DNA from: Dactylonectria macrodidyma
Lineage: Eukaryota; Ascomycota; Sordariomycetes; Hypocreales; Nectriaceae
Assembly (NCBI GenBank): GCA_020744425.1
Contig: JAGMUV010000023.1
Coordinates: 248,001 to 312,000, forward strand
DNA length: 64,000 nucleotides
Direction of reading: 5' to 3'
Position numbers and translations under genes: made by a program. The notes beneath the pieces were generated by a model. The model was not told the DNA's origin. It did not search any database and worked only from the letters and a program-made list of their open reading frames with translations. Positions 11,180 to 24,228 of this stretch are shown in pieces (the first letter of the stretch is position 1; each line of letters opens with the position of its first letter).

Positions 11180-12505
11180 CTATCGCCCCAGGTTGTTGAC
11201 AACGCTACCCACCATCACAGCCACCTCGCGATCCCAATTACTGTCTGTCCGTGTCTTTCCCTTGGCGCCAGACAGGGCATTGGGGAGCTGGGAGCCTTTG
11301 ATGACAGCCTGACGGATCGCATCTCCGACGGTGGCCTTGTTCGTCCGCAGGGTTCTCGCCACGACACCACCTCGGTTCACAATGTCCTGCACCCGGTTGG
11401 TGAGACTGCTGGCCATGGTCCTCCAGAAGAAGGAGGGGAGGCTGCCCGTCTCCAAGTGAGCAAGGAGATATGGCAGAAAACTGGACTGGATTTGCTGGCT
11501 CGAGGACGGCACCAGAGGGTGGTTTGGGGGTTTGGCCGACTCTAAAATCGTCTCTAAGGACACAATGTTCTGGCACTTGGCAGTCACTTCGGCGAGGGCC
11601 TTGTCCAACGTCGGGAGCTGACCCAGTGAGCGCGATAAGACGGTGATGCTAGACTGTAGCGCCGTGCGGATGTACGTCTCAAGGTTCTGAACGAGGGTCC
11701 GGGGCACCCATTTGTCGGCACGCAAGCCTACGGTGGGAGACAGAAGATACAAGGCGGAGAGAGCAGACAGCGTCTTGGCCTTGGTGTCCTCACCCTGCGT
11801 GAAGGTCGCCGTGCTCGGTATCGAAAACTCGCGGAGGATGCGCTCTGAAGTTTCGCGCACGGAACGCTCGATCGGGGCTGTAACGGTGTCCTGTAGGCTG
11901 CGGATTGCGTCGACGCGACCGAGACCATGGCCCTCCTCGCCCGGGGCTTTGCGGTCTAGGATCTCACGCAGAGAAACAATGGTGTAAGAGCACCGAACGA
12001 GCGCTCGGTGGTCTTCCTTGCCGGACGAAGCACTGCCCAACTCCGAGTGCTGGATCTCGAGCTGGCGCCCGAGCTGCAGACAGCGGCCAACCGATCGTCC
12101 GAGCCTCAGCGTCTCCCACAGACGGAGCGCAACCTGGCGGACCTCGTCGGCTTCGGCATGCTTGTCGATTACCTCCTTTTCGAGTTGGCGGTAGCTGTCG
12201 TTGAGACTCTTGATCTGGCCGTCGAGCTCGGTGATGATGCGCTTGGACGCTTGGCTCTGGTGCTGAGTGTACTGCAGCAGGGGCACAGCAGAGCGGGTGG
12301 TAAGGGCGTCTATGTGGGAGTCAATCTCCTGGGCGTCGAAGAGGACGCGAGAGAGGGGTGTGGAGAGATCGAGCGGCGTGTCGTTTGGGTTGTTGGTTGC
12401 AACGACGAGCGAGTTGGCAAAGGAGGCGGGGGAGAAGCCAGGGTCGAGGAAGGTTTCATAGTCGATGTACGACGGCTCTTCGTCGGCGGGAGGCGACGTC
12501 GTCAT
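11180..12505 (-). CDS. cog5: Conserved oligomeric Golgi complex subunit 5
   Basis: Intronless, 441 residues. The N-terminus has the COG5 signature: Y-E-T-F-L-D-P-G-F-S-P-A-S-F-A-N-S (about residues 16-32), then a segment of the type L-S-R-V-L-F-D-A-Q-E-I-D-S-H. A coiled-coil stretch (about 87-125, SKRIITELDGQIKSLNDSYR onward) follows, as in subunits of the COG tether. Known role: COG5 sits in lobe B of the eight-subunit COG complex on Golgi membranes, tethering retrograde intra-Golgi vesicles and so sustaining glycosylation. The length matches the shorter fungal COG5 form. It is divergent from the DUF2434-like membrane protein, with about 1.1 kb between. No irregular features are seen. Confidence 0.85.
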   Translation of the reverse strand: MTTSPPADEEPSYIDYETFLDPGFSPASFANSLVVATNNPNDTPLDLSTPLSRVLFDAQEIDSHIDALTTRSAVPLLQYTQHQSQASKRIITELDGQIKSLNDSYRQLEKEVIDKHAEADEVRQVALRLWETLRLGRSVGRCLQLGRQLEIQHSELGSASSGKEDHRALVRCSYTIVSLREILDRKAPGEEGHGLGRVDAIRSLQDTVTAPIERSVRETSERILREFSIPSTATFTQGEDTKAKTLSALSALYLLSPTVGLRADKWVPRTLVQNLETYIRTALQSSITVLSRSLGQLPTLDKALAEVTAKCQNIVSLETILESAKPPNHPLVPSSSQQIQSSFLPYLLAHLETGSLPSFFWRTMASSLTNRVQDIVNRGGVVARTLRTNKATVGDAIRQAVIKGSQLPNALSGAKGKTRTDSNWDREVAVMVGSVVNNLGR

Positions 12506-13611
12506 TGCAATGGTCTAGCTGCAACCATTAAGGTGCAGACTTCTGTTGCGTGGGGTTGAGGGGTCAATCATGAGCGTCGCATCATGCTCACGATGCGAAT
12601 TCTTGTGTGCATTGGTGGTGTTCTGGAAGCTGGCCTCTTTGGGCATCGGGGGGTTTCAGGGCCGATGCCGACAGATGGGGCTTGCGGTACGTACCGCTGG
12701 CATGAGTGTGGTGAAGTGCAACTGGTCAGCCTCTATCCGTCCGCTAACAATTATCCCCGCCGCCCAGTTGGCGTGCCGCAGAGGGGCTGGAGGCTCCCTG
12801 TGGACATGAGACTACGGGTGGCTACAGTGAGGTCATCAGTGACCAGGGTACTGAAGAAACAGACAGGTCGCTGTCACTGGGAGTAAGACGGGCGCAACGG
12901 AACATGGGTGGCGACGGGAGAGATGAAAGAACTGCAAGCAAGAAATGCCGCGGACTTGCCAATGGAGAGAGTACCACTCAGTACCTAAGTACAGTACAAA
13001 ATACAAATCTCCGGAGTGCCGGATTTTACTTTCTTGCTTCCGTCGTTGCCATGAACGATACGTTTGATACGCGTATAATTTGGGTCATAAAGTCGTGTAG
13101 ATTGTACTGTATGAGAGAAATAACAGACCCCCGTACGGACCTCTCGGCATCCCCACCTCCACGTCTTGGCCCACTTCCAACCACTCAACGGCGAGCATTT
13201 TCCCGGACACCAGCGGCATCTCCGGCAACCACCATCGTCATCCCTCCACCCCCAGGAAATTTCTCCCCGTCTTCTTTTCCTCTTTCTCCTTCGCCCTTCC
13301 CTTTCACTCGTCGTCGAGCAATGGCCTAAGTCAATCCCCGTCCATTGCTGCGGTTGTCTTGTCTGTCAATTGTTCTCGGTCTTGCTTGTCCGCTCGCCAG
13401 AGGAACAGGATACCGTCAACAGCGTCTAACCACGCGACTCGAGTCCGAGTCAACAAGACCCCATCGATCCGCGACCGAATCGCCCGGGATCAATCCTCGC
13501 GGAGCGGCGACGAGCGATTAACCCGTAGGACGACAAACGCGACAGCGCCGTCTCCCAGGTCGCTCAAGCAACATCAACACTAGAGAGGCAGAATAACAGA
13601 CGATAAACATC
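12506..13611. other. Divergent promoter region, COG5 / seven-span membrane protein
   Basis: No credible gene. It includes the palindrome-rich word AGTACCTAAGTACAGTAC (12980-12997) and, from about 13140 to the next ATG, a C/T-rich stretch typical of a fungal promoter and 5' leader. Confidence 0.5.
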
Positions 13612-15441
13612 ATGGCCGGCTTCTACGACAACATCGCAGCCATCCACGCTCGCGACCTCGTCCTCGAGTGGCCCAAAGGCGCCAACTCGTCCGACACGCT
13701 CCTCGCCGGCGACCACTACAACCTCACTACCCTCCAGTACTGGAACTACACCTACTACAGCAACTTCACAATCTCCAATGGCTCCAAATGTTACTTGGCC
13801 TTCGACCCTCACCAGCCCGACTACCTCTTTCCCAACGGCACCTTTGTCAACGCAACCAAGTGCTATGTCGCCATCAAGGACATTGGCATCCGTGGCAACA
13901 CGGGAATCGGTTTCGCATGCGCCTTCGGATTCATGCTCATGCTGCTCCTAGTCGTGCTCGCCAAGCACGGCAAGACGTATTTGCCTCGCGAGCGTCGCTT
14001 CTATCCCATCGGTCGTCGCTGGCAGTGGTACTGGGGTTCCTTCGTCTGCGCCGCCGCCCTCATCAGCCTTTTTGTTAATGTCGATGTCGACCGATACTAT
14101 CTTCCCGAGCTGCCCATAACCGTCACCGTCTTCTTCTGGTTTCTCATGTGCATGGGCACCACCGCTCAGACTTGGGAAGCCGTTCGTCACTGGGGTGTTT
14201 GGCAGGAACGCCAATTCATCGACCCGAATCCTTTCGTCTATGCCGAAGACGATCGCCGTGCCAAGGTTGAATTCTGGTTGCCATTGTGGTTCTATTTCTG
14301 GGTCTGGATGGTAAGTTTTCTACATCTCATTCCAATATCCTCGGTTTCGCTTTACATGGGTCCAAGTTACTCGTACGATAATTCTTAAAACTAACTTTGA
14401 CTGTAGAACTTCTTCATGGTTGTCCCTCGAAGTTGGTCTTTTACTCAAAAGCAGCGTTCCCCCGAACAGACCGAAGCCATTGCCATTCCCGGAGCCACCG
14501 GTATTCGTTTCAAGGTTGCTGCCTTCTGCCTCGTGATCGCCTGGGCCACCATTGTGTTCTCCTTGCGTCATTCTATCAGCCACTACAGGTCTCGCCAGGG
14601 TGGTATCTTCCGCCGCGCTTTTGGATTCACCAAGGCGATCCCTCTGCGCTTCTATCTCATCATCCCTGCCTGTGCTGCTCTGATTGCGTACCAAGGTTTT
14701 ATCGCCTGGGTATGGGAGTTCTCTGTCATCAGAAAGGATGGTCCCGTCGCTGTCATCTACGGTTGGGGTTATGGCCCGTCCCTGTTCATCATCATCATTC
14801 AAGTGATTTACGGATACGCCAGCCCCAACGAGGATAAGGACCTCATCCGACAGAGACGCGAGCGAGGTGATGCTATCGACCGAGAACTTGGTATCGTCAA
14901 GAAGCCCGCCTGGTGGCGTCGCGTCAGGGGCGAGCACCTCCACTCGCTGCGGGACAAGATCACCATGAACGTCAACGAGATTGGTGGCGGCAGGGCTACC
15001 GGTCGCCGAATCGAGACGGCAGCTGAGCGAGACGCCCGCGAGGAGGCCCTGGCTGCGGCCGTCGATGACATCGAGATGAATCCCGTCTCGCGTCCGAAGC
15101 AGGAAAACAACCCCCGCGCAGACCGCGCCGGCGTCTCCGTCATCAACCACCAGCGCCAGCACCTCCCGACCCCTTACGAAGGAAAGTCGGACCGTCGCCG
15201 CTACGAGCGCAACATGCAGACCGCCGCCAGCATCCTGTTCCCCAACAGCCTGGAGGCCGACCGCAGTCGCCGGCAGGCCGAGCTGGGCCTCGACGGCCCG
15301 CCGCCGCCCCCGTACTCGGACCGCGCCGAACGCGGCCGCAACGGGAACCGACCGGGTAGCACCGGCCGCAGCAACAGCACCGAGACGACGAACAGCATCA
15401 CTGCTCCGCCTCAGCAAGTGCGAAGCATGCTGGATATCTAA
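13612..15441 (+). CDS. Seven-span integral membrane protein, DUF2434-like
   Basis: Two exons, 13612-14310 and 14407-15441, joined in phase 0 across a 96-nt intron, give 577 residues. The N-terminal 95 residues carry seven N-glycosylation sequons (Asn25, 37, 45, 51, 56, 75, 80) and two cysteines (60, 84), which implies a luminal or extracellular ectodomain. Seven hydrophobic spans follow at about 98-117, 139-157, 167-185, 219-240, 269-287, 313-333 and 352-371. The basic, Arg/Pro-rich tail of about 200 residues should be cytosolic. The layout and the W/Y-rich core fit the uncharacterised ascomycete family DUF2434; I am fairly but not fully sure of that assignment. No enzymatic motif is visible. 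The topology (glycosylated outside, seven spans, long inside tail) resembles that of receptors, but receptor function is only a suggestion. Confidence 0.8.
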
Positions 15442-18400
15442 GCCTCTCTATGTTATGAGAGACGCGGAGCCTCGCTTGCCAGCCAGGACGAGGCCGCATC
15501 ACAACTTGTTGCATGTTTGGTGTTTTTGACGGTACATTACGAATAGGGTCGGCGTATAGGTCTTGTATCATTGCCCTGTTTGGGACGGTTGGATTCTATG
15601 GGTGTTGTATCAAAAGGTGTCGGTTCTGGAACAACAGGCGCCCAGAACCTCCTCCACGGAGATGTATGGGCGACAACCTCCTGTACGTAGTTAGATGATG
15701 GCTATGCTTTGAAAGAATCAAGATGCTTCATGATACTACTCTTTTGCTCCGCCACTTTCTTTTCCAAGCCGTCTGGCTGACGCTTACTCCAACCGGCGAC
15801 TTACAGCTAATAGCAGCGTTTCAAACCCATTCCTCCGGGGTCGCAACCGCAGCATTCCCGCCCGCGAGCTGCATCCGAGCTTAGCTGTTCCTCGTTCACT
15901 GCCCCCCCCCTGGATAAGCCTCACGACCTGCACTGCCATCATTATGCCCTTGCGTTAACAGGACCCTGTTGCCTCACACACGATACAGAGGCCCCCATGT
16001 AAGACACGAACTTCATGCAAGGGCTTTTTGCCGATCAGACAGCGTTGGCTAGGACCTGAAATCCTGGAGAGAAAACGGTGACATACAAGGCCTGTCCAGA
16101 AACAGAACGCTTAACCTCAGGGGAGACTATAATCAAGTTTCAGCCCCGTTGGTAGGGTGAAAGGGGAATGCCGTATTGTGACGACACTTGAAATCCAAGC
16201 AAACCTGTATACCCAAAATGGACAGCGACAGCAAGCTTCACACCAAATCAGCATACCGACGGGAAATACAAATTCCCGACTGGTTCATGGCAATCGTGTT
16301 AATGAGCGGCAGATGGAGGTTCGGAGCTTTTGTACCGGCGTCACGGTCAGGGGAGCAAGGACAGGGTGAGGGAAATGTGCAACGATAACAGCTAAAAGGT
16401 TTTAATCGCACATAAGGGGCAGAGTAGCCCGTAGATCCGGATGTGCCAGCAAAAGCTGATGGTCGCACAAAGGTTGCTGTGAGGGGGTCTAGAAGCGCAC
16501 CATGCCATTCGTCGCGTGAACGAGGGGACATGCAGCAGCGAAAGATCCATGCCAATGCATGCAGGCAGGCATGATACGGGACAGCGCAGCACAGCGGTCG
16601 AGAGACGGGTCATGACTTGGCTTGCAGCACTGGCCGTCAGCTCGGCGAAACTGCTTACAGCAACTACGTATGCAGGTAGCACCAGAATTCGAGGGGCTGA
16701 TTTTCTCGAGACCAGGGGTAAACGTTAGTGGGGAGAAGCCCGTTTGGGCCATGGTTCTTGGGAACATGTTAGGCCCAGCGAATTGGGGCCACAAGTTGAG
16801 ACGATCCACCAAGGCGAAAAAAACGTGGAATCTAGGGGTCTAGGAAGTCGAGGCATATACTCAAAAGAGCGGTGTGGAAGCCGGGTTCAGTCGAGGCAGG
16901 CAAAAACGAGGCGAAGAGACCATAGCAAGACAAATGTGGTGGGCCGGGCTGAACAAGAAAAAAAAAAAAGCGAACACGAACGTGCCCAATCTTGAATGTA
17001 GTTGGCTTGTTGGCTCGGTAATAAAGCCTCTTTACTGGAGCATGGCTTGAGGACGAGACAATACGGCGCCGGAGAGGGTCTGCCTCGTGGCAGAGCCTGA
17101 GACAGCGGCAAGTTGAGTCGTGGAGTCGCGAGGCTGGGTTTCAATAAGAGGCATTCTAACATTCCAGCGTACCAGCATTCCTGGCGAGCCACCACTGCGC
17201 CCAGAAGTGCTACAACAGTGCAAATGGAGTTGCCAACGGGCGTTCAGGCGTTGGGACTTGTTGGTGGCATCGCCCTGGCCTAGCCCGTCCCTTGCTTCTC
17301 AGCTGCCATGTCCCCCGCCTATCGACTTGTCACATGGGGTCAGAGGAGGAGTGGGCAGCGCGGGGCTTGTGCGTGCCTAGTGGTCGGCTCGACGACTCTG
17401 GTGGCTGCAGGGGGGGTGCGTCTGGTAACTCTGGTTTGGTTTTAGGGCAACGTTGTTAGTGGCCGTGTCGTCAGCTTGCGTCGTGCCTTGCAGTCGGTGG
17501 CATGATTGACGAGCCGGCAGGGTTCGGAGCAGGCACTCACCAGGAACCATTAGGGAAACGAGGAACCCGAGATGTGAATGTACATGCGGATGTGCAATGC
17601 GGACGCTTGATAGGAGACGGACTTTGGCACGGCTCCGTAACTTCTGCTTCCATCTCAACAATCACGCAAGAGGCAGGTCTCTCGAACCATAGTCTAACGA
17701 GAGACAAACTCTAGGAACCTGGAGAGGAAGCTCAGCCAAGAGGTCAAAGCCGTGTCTATTTCCGTGTTGGACGACAACGCTGGACAGGATGTAATCCTTC
17801 TCTGGATATTCCTTAGTTGATTCGCAGACTCGCACAGTTCATCACACAGAGGATGTCGCCTTCAGTGGGACAGCCCTGGAAGGCATGGAATGCGAGCTCC
17901 ACGATCGATCCCTGGCAGTGATCGCCTCGGGCCAAGTGGAGCTGTCATGGTCAAGAGGCGCAAACGGTGGCAGTCCTTGCCCTAGCAAGCGGCTGGGCGC
18001 GTGTCTCTCTTGCATGCTCAGCGTACGAATGCCCTAACAAGGCGGCAAGTCTCTGAATACGGATCATCCATTTCTTGAAACTCCAGCTGGTCAAAAAGAC
18101 GGCGGCTGGGAGTTTCCAGGGTTGTGGAGTATCATCTTGACCCAACACGCCATCGTCGTCGTCTAGCGTCTTCGGTAGTGGTAGTGAGGATGGCACTTTC
18201 GGGCCCAATGGGTTCTGGCAAATGTCAGCACGAGCTAACAATCCAGGAGCCACTGGGCCGGGATGTAGGAACGAGGCTAGAAGTCAAAGACGGATGAGCT
18301 GCCGCAAGAGGCAATGCCTTTGACGTCGTCGAGATGTTAGATTTGGGGTGATCAGAAACCCTATTGTAGGACGGGTAAGTCGACAGAACTCTTAATTCCC

Positions 18401-21400
18401 GAGGGGAAATACACTCGAGTCGAACCAGGATAGCGTTGAGTTCAGGGAAACAACCAAGAAAGCGATGCATCGAATGAATGTCGCATGAAAAGCGATGAAG
18501 TCTGTCATGAGACTAAAAATGGAAGCGACTTGGTAGAAAATCAGATGAACGCCAAATGCTAGAATGTCTCGCAACAGGGTCCAGGCCAGGACTCCAGGGG
18601 AAGGAAGACACCACCACACACTAAATGACACCTGCCCCACAAACTTAACGCATTCACTCCCTCCCCATCAAGCAAGGCATAAAGTACAGAATAAGCAAAT
18701 GATAAGAGTCTCGTTATAACTAAATTATGAAATAAAGTACTGAGTAAGTACAATAAAGTAGAAATTTTGATAAATCTTTTGGTGAAAATTGCTCCTACAT
18801 GCTAAGCAAGTTGATGCTTGTGTGTGGTGTTTTCTCCACTCCCTTCCGTGCCAGGGCAAGGGCAGCTTCCGAACTCCACTATTCTTATCGCTTATCGATA
18901 GTCACAAGAACTGCCATTTTCATGAGGGGTGGCGGGGGGACGCTGATCCTCTGAGGGGTATCCATGATGAGGGCGGTCAGCTGGAATCCACGAAACCAGG
19001 GAAGCTTCGTCTGCGGTGCGGACACGGCCATCAGCGCCGGGTATCAACGTCGGGTATTGACCTGGTAGACTGAAGCTAAAGAGGCTCTTGGAGACTAACA
19101 GGTGTGAGCAAGAATGACGGTGACGGCTGCGGGTTCCTGAGGTGCCTGGGGAGGGGAAGACAAGTGGCGTGTGTGCCCAGCCTGCGTCTTTCCTTTTGCC
19201 CCCCTCCCCCCCTGTGTCCTGTGCCCTACAGTGCTTGAGTGCCCTGTGCATCATGAACTGAGAGAGAGCCCAAGGATGATGGATCAGTGCTAGTCATTTG
19301 GATTCAAGGCTGACCAGCATGAGAGCATGGCTTTTGCCGCTAACAAAGCACTGCACGCACACATAGTGTTGCGCTACGCCGTGCAGGCAGGCTTGCAGCT
19401 AGCAGCCATTACCACCTACCCTCGACCAACAGCCCGCCAACCCGCCAAAGCATGCAGAGCCGGCGCCACCAAGGGTGCCAACCACCCTTGGCCTCCACTA
19501 ACCTCCAGCATGCCCCTCCCGCTGGAACAACCTGAACCACTGAGGGCCCGCTACAAGCCGGTTACCACCACCCATCATGGCTCCTTCGTCCACTATCGCC
19601 CGCCATCACCCACCATCACCCACCAACATCTCCCACCAGCATCCACCAATTCGCCCACTTTCGAGCTTTCCCCTCCACCTCGCTACCGAGGACTACTTGC
19701 TCCGTTGTCTGAGAGTCAGGCCAGGGCGCCGTCCATATTATCGGTCTCGTCCATCGAATGTCCGTCCACTCCGACTTCAGCCCCAGCTTCATCATCGATG
19801 TCAGCCAGCCTGGACCTCTACACGCAAGGCAAGGCAAGGGAAGCTGCTGGCCTGCCCTAGTTAGCTCCCGCCCTCGCCGGGCGCTACCACGGCTGGCAAG
19901 GGCTCCGAGAGAGCCATGACGAGGACTGCATCATGCTTGCCGCCACTTTGGGGCAGCTCGCGGTAGTCAGGGTACTCGGCCTGAATGTACCGATCTTGGC
20001 TTCTGCCGTTACCTTTATGTAGCCATGTTGAGCTTCCGCTTGGGGCTCCATCTCGAGCTTCATGACATCCAACGAAACCGCCGTCGTGTAGGGAACGGAG
20101 ACTGGCCTCACTACTGCGTCCAGCCTACATCTACGGGTCGCCAGGAAACAAGTCGTGATAAAGCGTCTCCTGGCTTCTCGGGTTCCATACCCAAAGGTCT
20201 CGAGGCATTGGCATTGTAACACACATACGCACACGCTATTGTAGCCGCGAGAGGTTACACCAGACAGCCTGACAGCGACCCTTCAATGCCACCTCCTAAT
20301 CCTGGTTTCAATGCAACGTGCGCCTGGCCGAGGAGGCTTTTCCAGTGCCGTCGCTTTGCGAGAGCCCTAAGGTATGATGCCAGGGATTCCTGGTTTCTTC
20401 TCGTTGGTCTGCGGGCGAAGCAGACTGGTCTAGTCCTCCCTTGCGGCACCATGTAAGGTCATCACGGGCTCTTTATACACCGCCAACTGTATCTGAACCT
20501 TCCGCAGAGGCACATGCAAAGACACGATGCTTCGTGTTCTATCATGCCCGGACCGCTTGATGCCACGTCGCTGTGGTCCCGCGAGGACTGGGGTATCTGT
20601 AAACAGTAACAATAAGAAGCACAAGGGGCTCTTCGGGTGCGCGATACGTCCCAGATCCCGTGCGACTGCGACGGGAGGTCAGCAGAATCCTTGTCCTCAT
20701 GCTGCACCAACAATGACCAGCAGCAAGCTGTTGTGCGGGGAGGGCAATAGGATTCTACCTTTAATTGGCGACTTTTGCGTTTGGGCGAGTGCTGCAAGTA
20801 CAGCCCTTGAATACAGCTCTCGAGAAACACACGGGGGCATGCTCGCTTCTCACCAGTTGATCAACGGGCAGACAGCTCGTCGAATGCTGCAGTTGTTCTA
20901 CTGGTCGATGAAGTTCACGTCCTGGCTTCGATGGCAGAGTGCAGATGGAGAGGCGATCTGGATGATGATGTTCCTTCGCTTGTTGATCGCCCCTCCTTTG
21001 GTGGGCGACTAGCCAGAGGAGCCATGCGCTGGGAGGCGAATTGCGACGCTCCGGCGACATGCCAAGCCGAATTTGCGGCAGACACGGTCTACGATATTGA
21101 GGAGGTGGCGGACAAGTCCAGACTCAAGAGGCTGGAAGGCTTGACAAGCCCGCTCGCAAAGACAATCAGAGTTGCACGCGGCCGAACCCAAGTCGGTCCC
21201 CCCCGCACTAGGGATGCTCATCATCAATTGCCATCGGAAGAGGAGAACCAGCCTACCAGCATGGCTGCGGATCCAGGCACCATCAACCCCATCCTAGGCA
21301 CCATGACAGACAGACTGCAGTGAAGGGTGGGCTCTCCCCCCAGTGATGCCGCACGCATCCCTTTCCCGTGGGGGGTGGTAACACTGGCAAGACTGGGTCA

Positions 21401-24228
21401 CACATTGGTAAGCCGGCCGCTTTGGAGCAGATGGAGCAGATGACCTCGAAGCTTGCTCAGATGCAATCAACATCCCGTTTCGTCCAACCACATCTCAGAC
21501 TGAAGGCTCATGGCACGGATCCCTTGTCTACCTGCTCCATACCCTGGCATGCAGTTTACACGTCCGTCTGTTCCGACATGCCACCAGTTGAGTCGCAGCG
21601 AGTGACTCAAAGCCAGAGTATCTGGTATACCGTCCGTGATCCGTCTTGTCCGTCTACTCCGCACCTTGCAAGCCAGCCCCCCATCCTCCCCCCGGCTCAC
21701 TTGCGTCAGTTCAGGGACGGGTTCGAGGCAGCAGCAGGACATAACCTAGCCTTGGGCTAACCATCTGACTGGCCGTACGTGGGTTTATTTTTAATCGCAC
21801 ATCGCATCGGCCGCGGGTCCCTGTGAATCAAAGCGCTGCTGGCCGCCGGGCTGCCCCTCTCGCATGTCGTCCCCCTGACCCACTAGCCCACGGGCGACAA
21901 GAGGGCCAGCCCCTCGCATGCATGGTGGGCCGGACTAGGGATGGACTAGGGGTGGGACTAGGGAGGGCGACGACGCCTGCAGGTCGGTTTGCAGAGTGCA
22001 CCGTCACCTCAGCTGGGGGACCTTTGGGGGGAGAAGGGATGCTGGACGCGCTGCTGGGTTGATGGCGTTGAACCTCTTCCGTGTTGATTACATCCAGCCT
22101 CCTGGCGGCTAGCAGTGACCTTGGATGCATCCAAGACCCAGCCCGTCGGCGAACTTCGACTGTGAAGATTATGGTTGTACGGAAGAGGCCGGCCAAGAAC
22201 AGGCTAGGGGCGCTGCTTCGCTGCGTGAGGGCTGGATTCCCCGGTCAAGCACCTGATGGGAATCGCAGCTTAGGTTTACAAGGGCAAGGCCAGGCATGCA
22301 TCACCTCAGGTACTGGGACACTGCGACGCCATGTACCTGGCCCGCCCATGCTAGCCAGTGCAGGTGACCTGTACCTGACGTCTTACCCCCGCCCAGGCTC
22401 CGTTCCCAGAAGCCCGTCAGTCAGGTCGGGGGTTACCGAGTTGGAGATGACGGGAAGAACTGGAGGATGAGACTGGAGGACCAGAAGACGGGAAGCAAAG
22501 AAAGTCGCTAATGCGCACACCATGTCTGTGGTTCGTGCTCTTGTCCGGTGCTCCAGTTACCAGAGCTGCGATCACCCAGTGCTACGCAAGCAGCGGAATG
22601 GTTCTCAGCGAGCGAGCAGCTGTGCCACTCTCTCGAAAACCGGTCAGCGTCTGGTCCATGGATAGAGAGCCTCGACCGGCTTCTCGATGAGGGAACCAAA
22701 CTACTGATCTTCTGCCTTGACTCCTACCTCCTACTATTCATATGTACACATTCCACCCACCCACCCATCCCCATGCTCATTCGTTTGATGATTTGATCCC
22801 ATCCTTTACATCCTCCCACCACATCCCACCTCGCTGCCCAAAGAAAGACGGCTGCATTCGCATCCATCCGCCTCCTCGGTCGGTCTCGTCACAGCAAGAC
22901 CCAGCTTATCCACATCAGCCGGTTGGTTGATTGGCAAGACGGTGGATCAAAACAGCCCAGCACACCGGGACCAGGCCACCATCAACACCCAGCAACAGGA
23001 CATGCCCGAAGACGAAGCCAGAGCCAGCCCGTTTTCCCTCTTTTTTTTCTTTTAGGTTTCCTTTGCGGCTGCCCGGATCGATGAGGAACAGGACCAAGAC
23101 GACCAAGGCGACTCTCTTCGGTGGCTGGACGCTGGGTTGATTGGTCGGCCAACGCGAACTAGCTAGACTCCGGCTTAGGGTAGGGACTGGCGACTCGATC
23201 CATCCCTCCATCCCGGATCCGGACTCCACCAAGACAATCGATTTTGGGGCGGAAAAGCAGCCAAAGACATACATCATCGCCACGCTGCCCCTGCCACCCG
23301 TCCCTTGCTGCCCCTGTTCTTCCTCCGTTCGCCTTTTTTGCCCTGGGCCTTTCTTTGTCTTTGCCTCGCTCTCACCCGCACACCCAGGCTCTGACAAAAC
23401 AATCCTCTCATCAAGTCGCCTCTCTCTCACCTCTGATGAGCCATCGTCAAGGCAGCGCCGACAGATACTCACAGAGGACGCCCCGTCGACTGAATCAAGA
23501 CTCACCGACTGTGCCTGACTTGACTTATTACTTGCCCTAGCTGGCTGTGTTGTGCTGCCCTGCCCTGTGTCGCTGAAGCCTGGTGCAACAGATCTAGGCC
23601 CTGGCTGCTGCTCGCTTGCATCACCACCACGCACGCCGCACTCCCCACCGGCACTTCCTCGCATGTCTTTGAGGCACACCTAAGACCTAAGACGCCTCTC
23701 TTCTCAAGTCGTCAACCTCATACTCAGACGCAAGGCGCTCTTGCTTGTCGACCTCCTCTTCGCTGCCCCTCTTGGTCGTCACTTGTTTCTCTCCCCTCCA
23801 TTTCATCCTCCTTGCCTCTTGATCTGTCCGCTCCCGTTGCATCCGGCCCCGCCTCTTGGCCCCTCATCGTTTCACTCGCCCTTGAGACCTCCATCGGCTG
23901 CTTTGCTCGCAGTAGGGCCGTCCGTTCATCAGGGGGCACTTGCGCTTGGCCGACGACACCCGCCCCGCACCCATTAGGACTTCGTTGGCTGTCTCACCAT
24001 CAGCCTCATCAAGGCTGTCCGGTGCGACTGGAATATCTCGCCCGCCGGCAGACAACCGAGCGTTCTCACCTCTGCACACAAAGAAACAACTGTGCTGCTT
24101 GTTCGCGAGTGCGACGCCGTCGCTTTTCGTTATCCGTACTCGACTTTCGCCTTTTCGCCACATTGATCGCTTCTCATCTATCGACGGTCATCACCACCAT
24201 CGCTGGCTCTCACGACTCCCCCGTCGCT
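15442..24228. other. Long gene-poor region upstream of the C2H2 regulator
   Basis: About 8.8 kb in which no open frame has family resemblance, plausible exon structure or coding-like composition; frames of 100-180 codons are short, overlapping and proline- or arginine-rich. Content I can point to: an AT-rich pocket near 18700-18790, a CCCA/CCAT run near 22745-22775, and a strongly C/T-rich tract from about 23280 to 24228 that probably forms promoter and 5' leader of the regulator. No tRNA or 5S rRNA was recognised. Confidence 0.5.

Noticed and set aside
14320..15417. Long minus-strand frame opposite the seven-span protein
   Set aside because: Antisense shadow of the Arg/Pro-rich tail coding region.
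18405..18425. B-box-like GGTTCGACTCG on the minus strand
   Set aside because: The flanks do not pair as a T-stem and no tRNA body is visible.
19327..19860. Plus-strand open frame of 177 codons
   Set aside because: Pro/Ala/Ser/Thr-rich with overlapping alternative frames and no motif; treated as non-coding.
22915..23679. Minus-strand open frame of 254 codons
   Set aside because: Gly/Ser/Arg-rich translation opposite the C/T-rich leader of the C2H2 regulator; compositional artefact.
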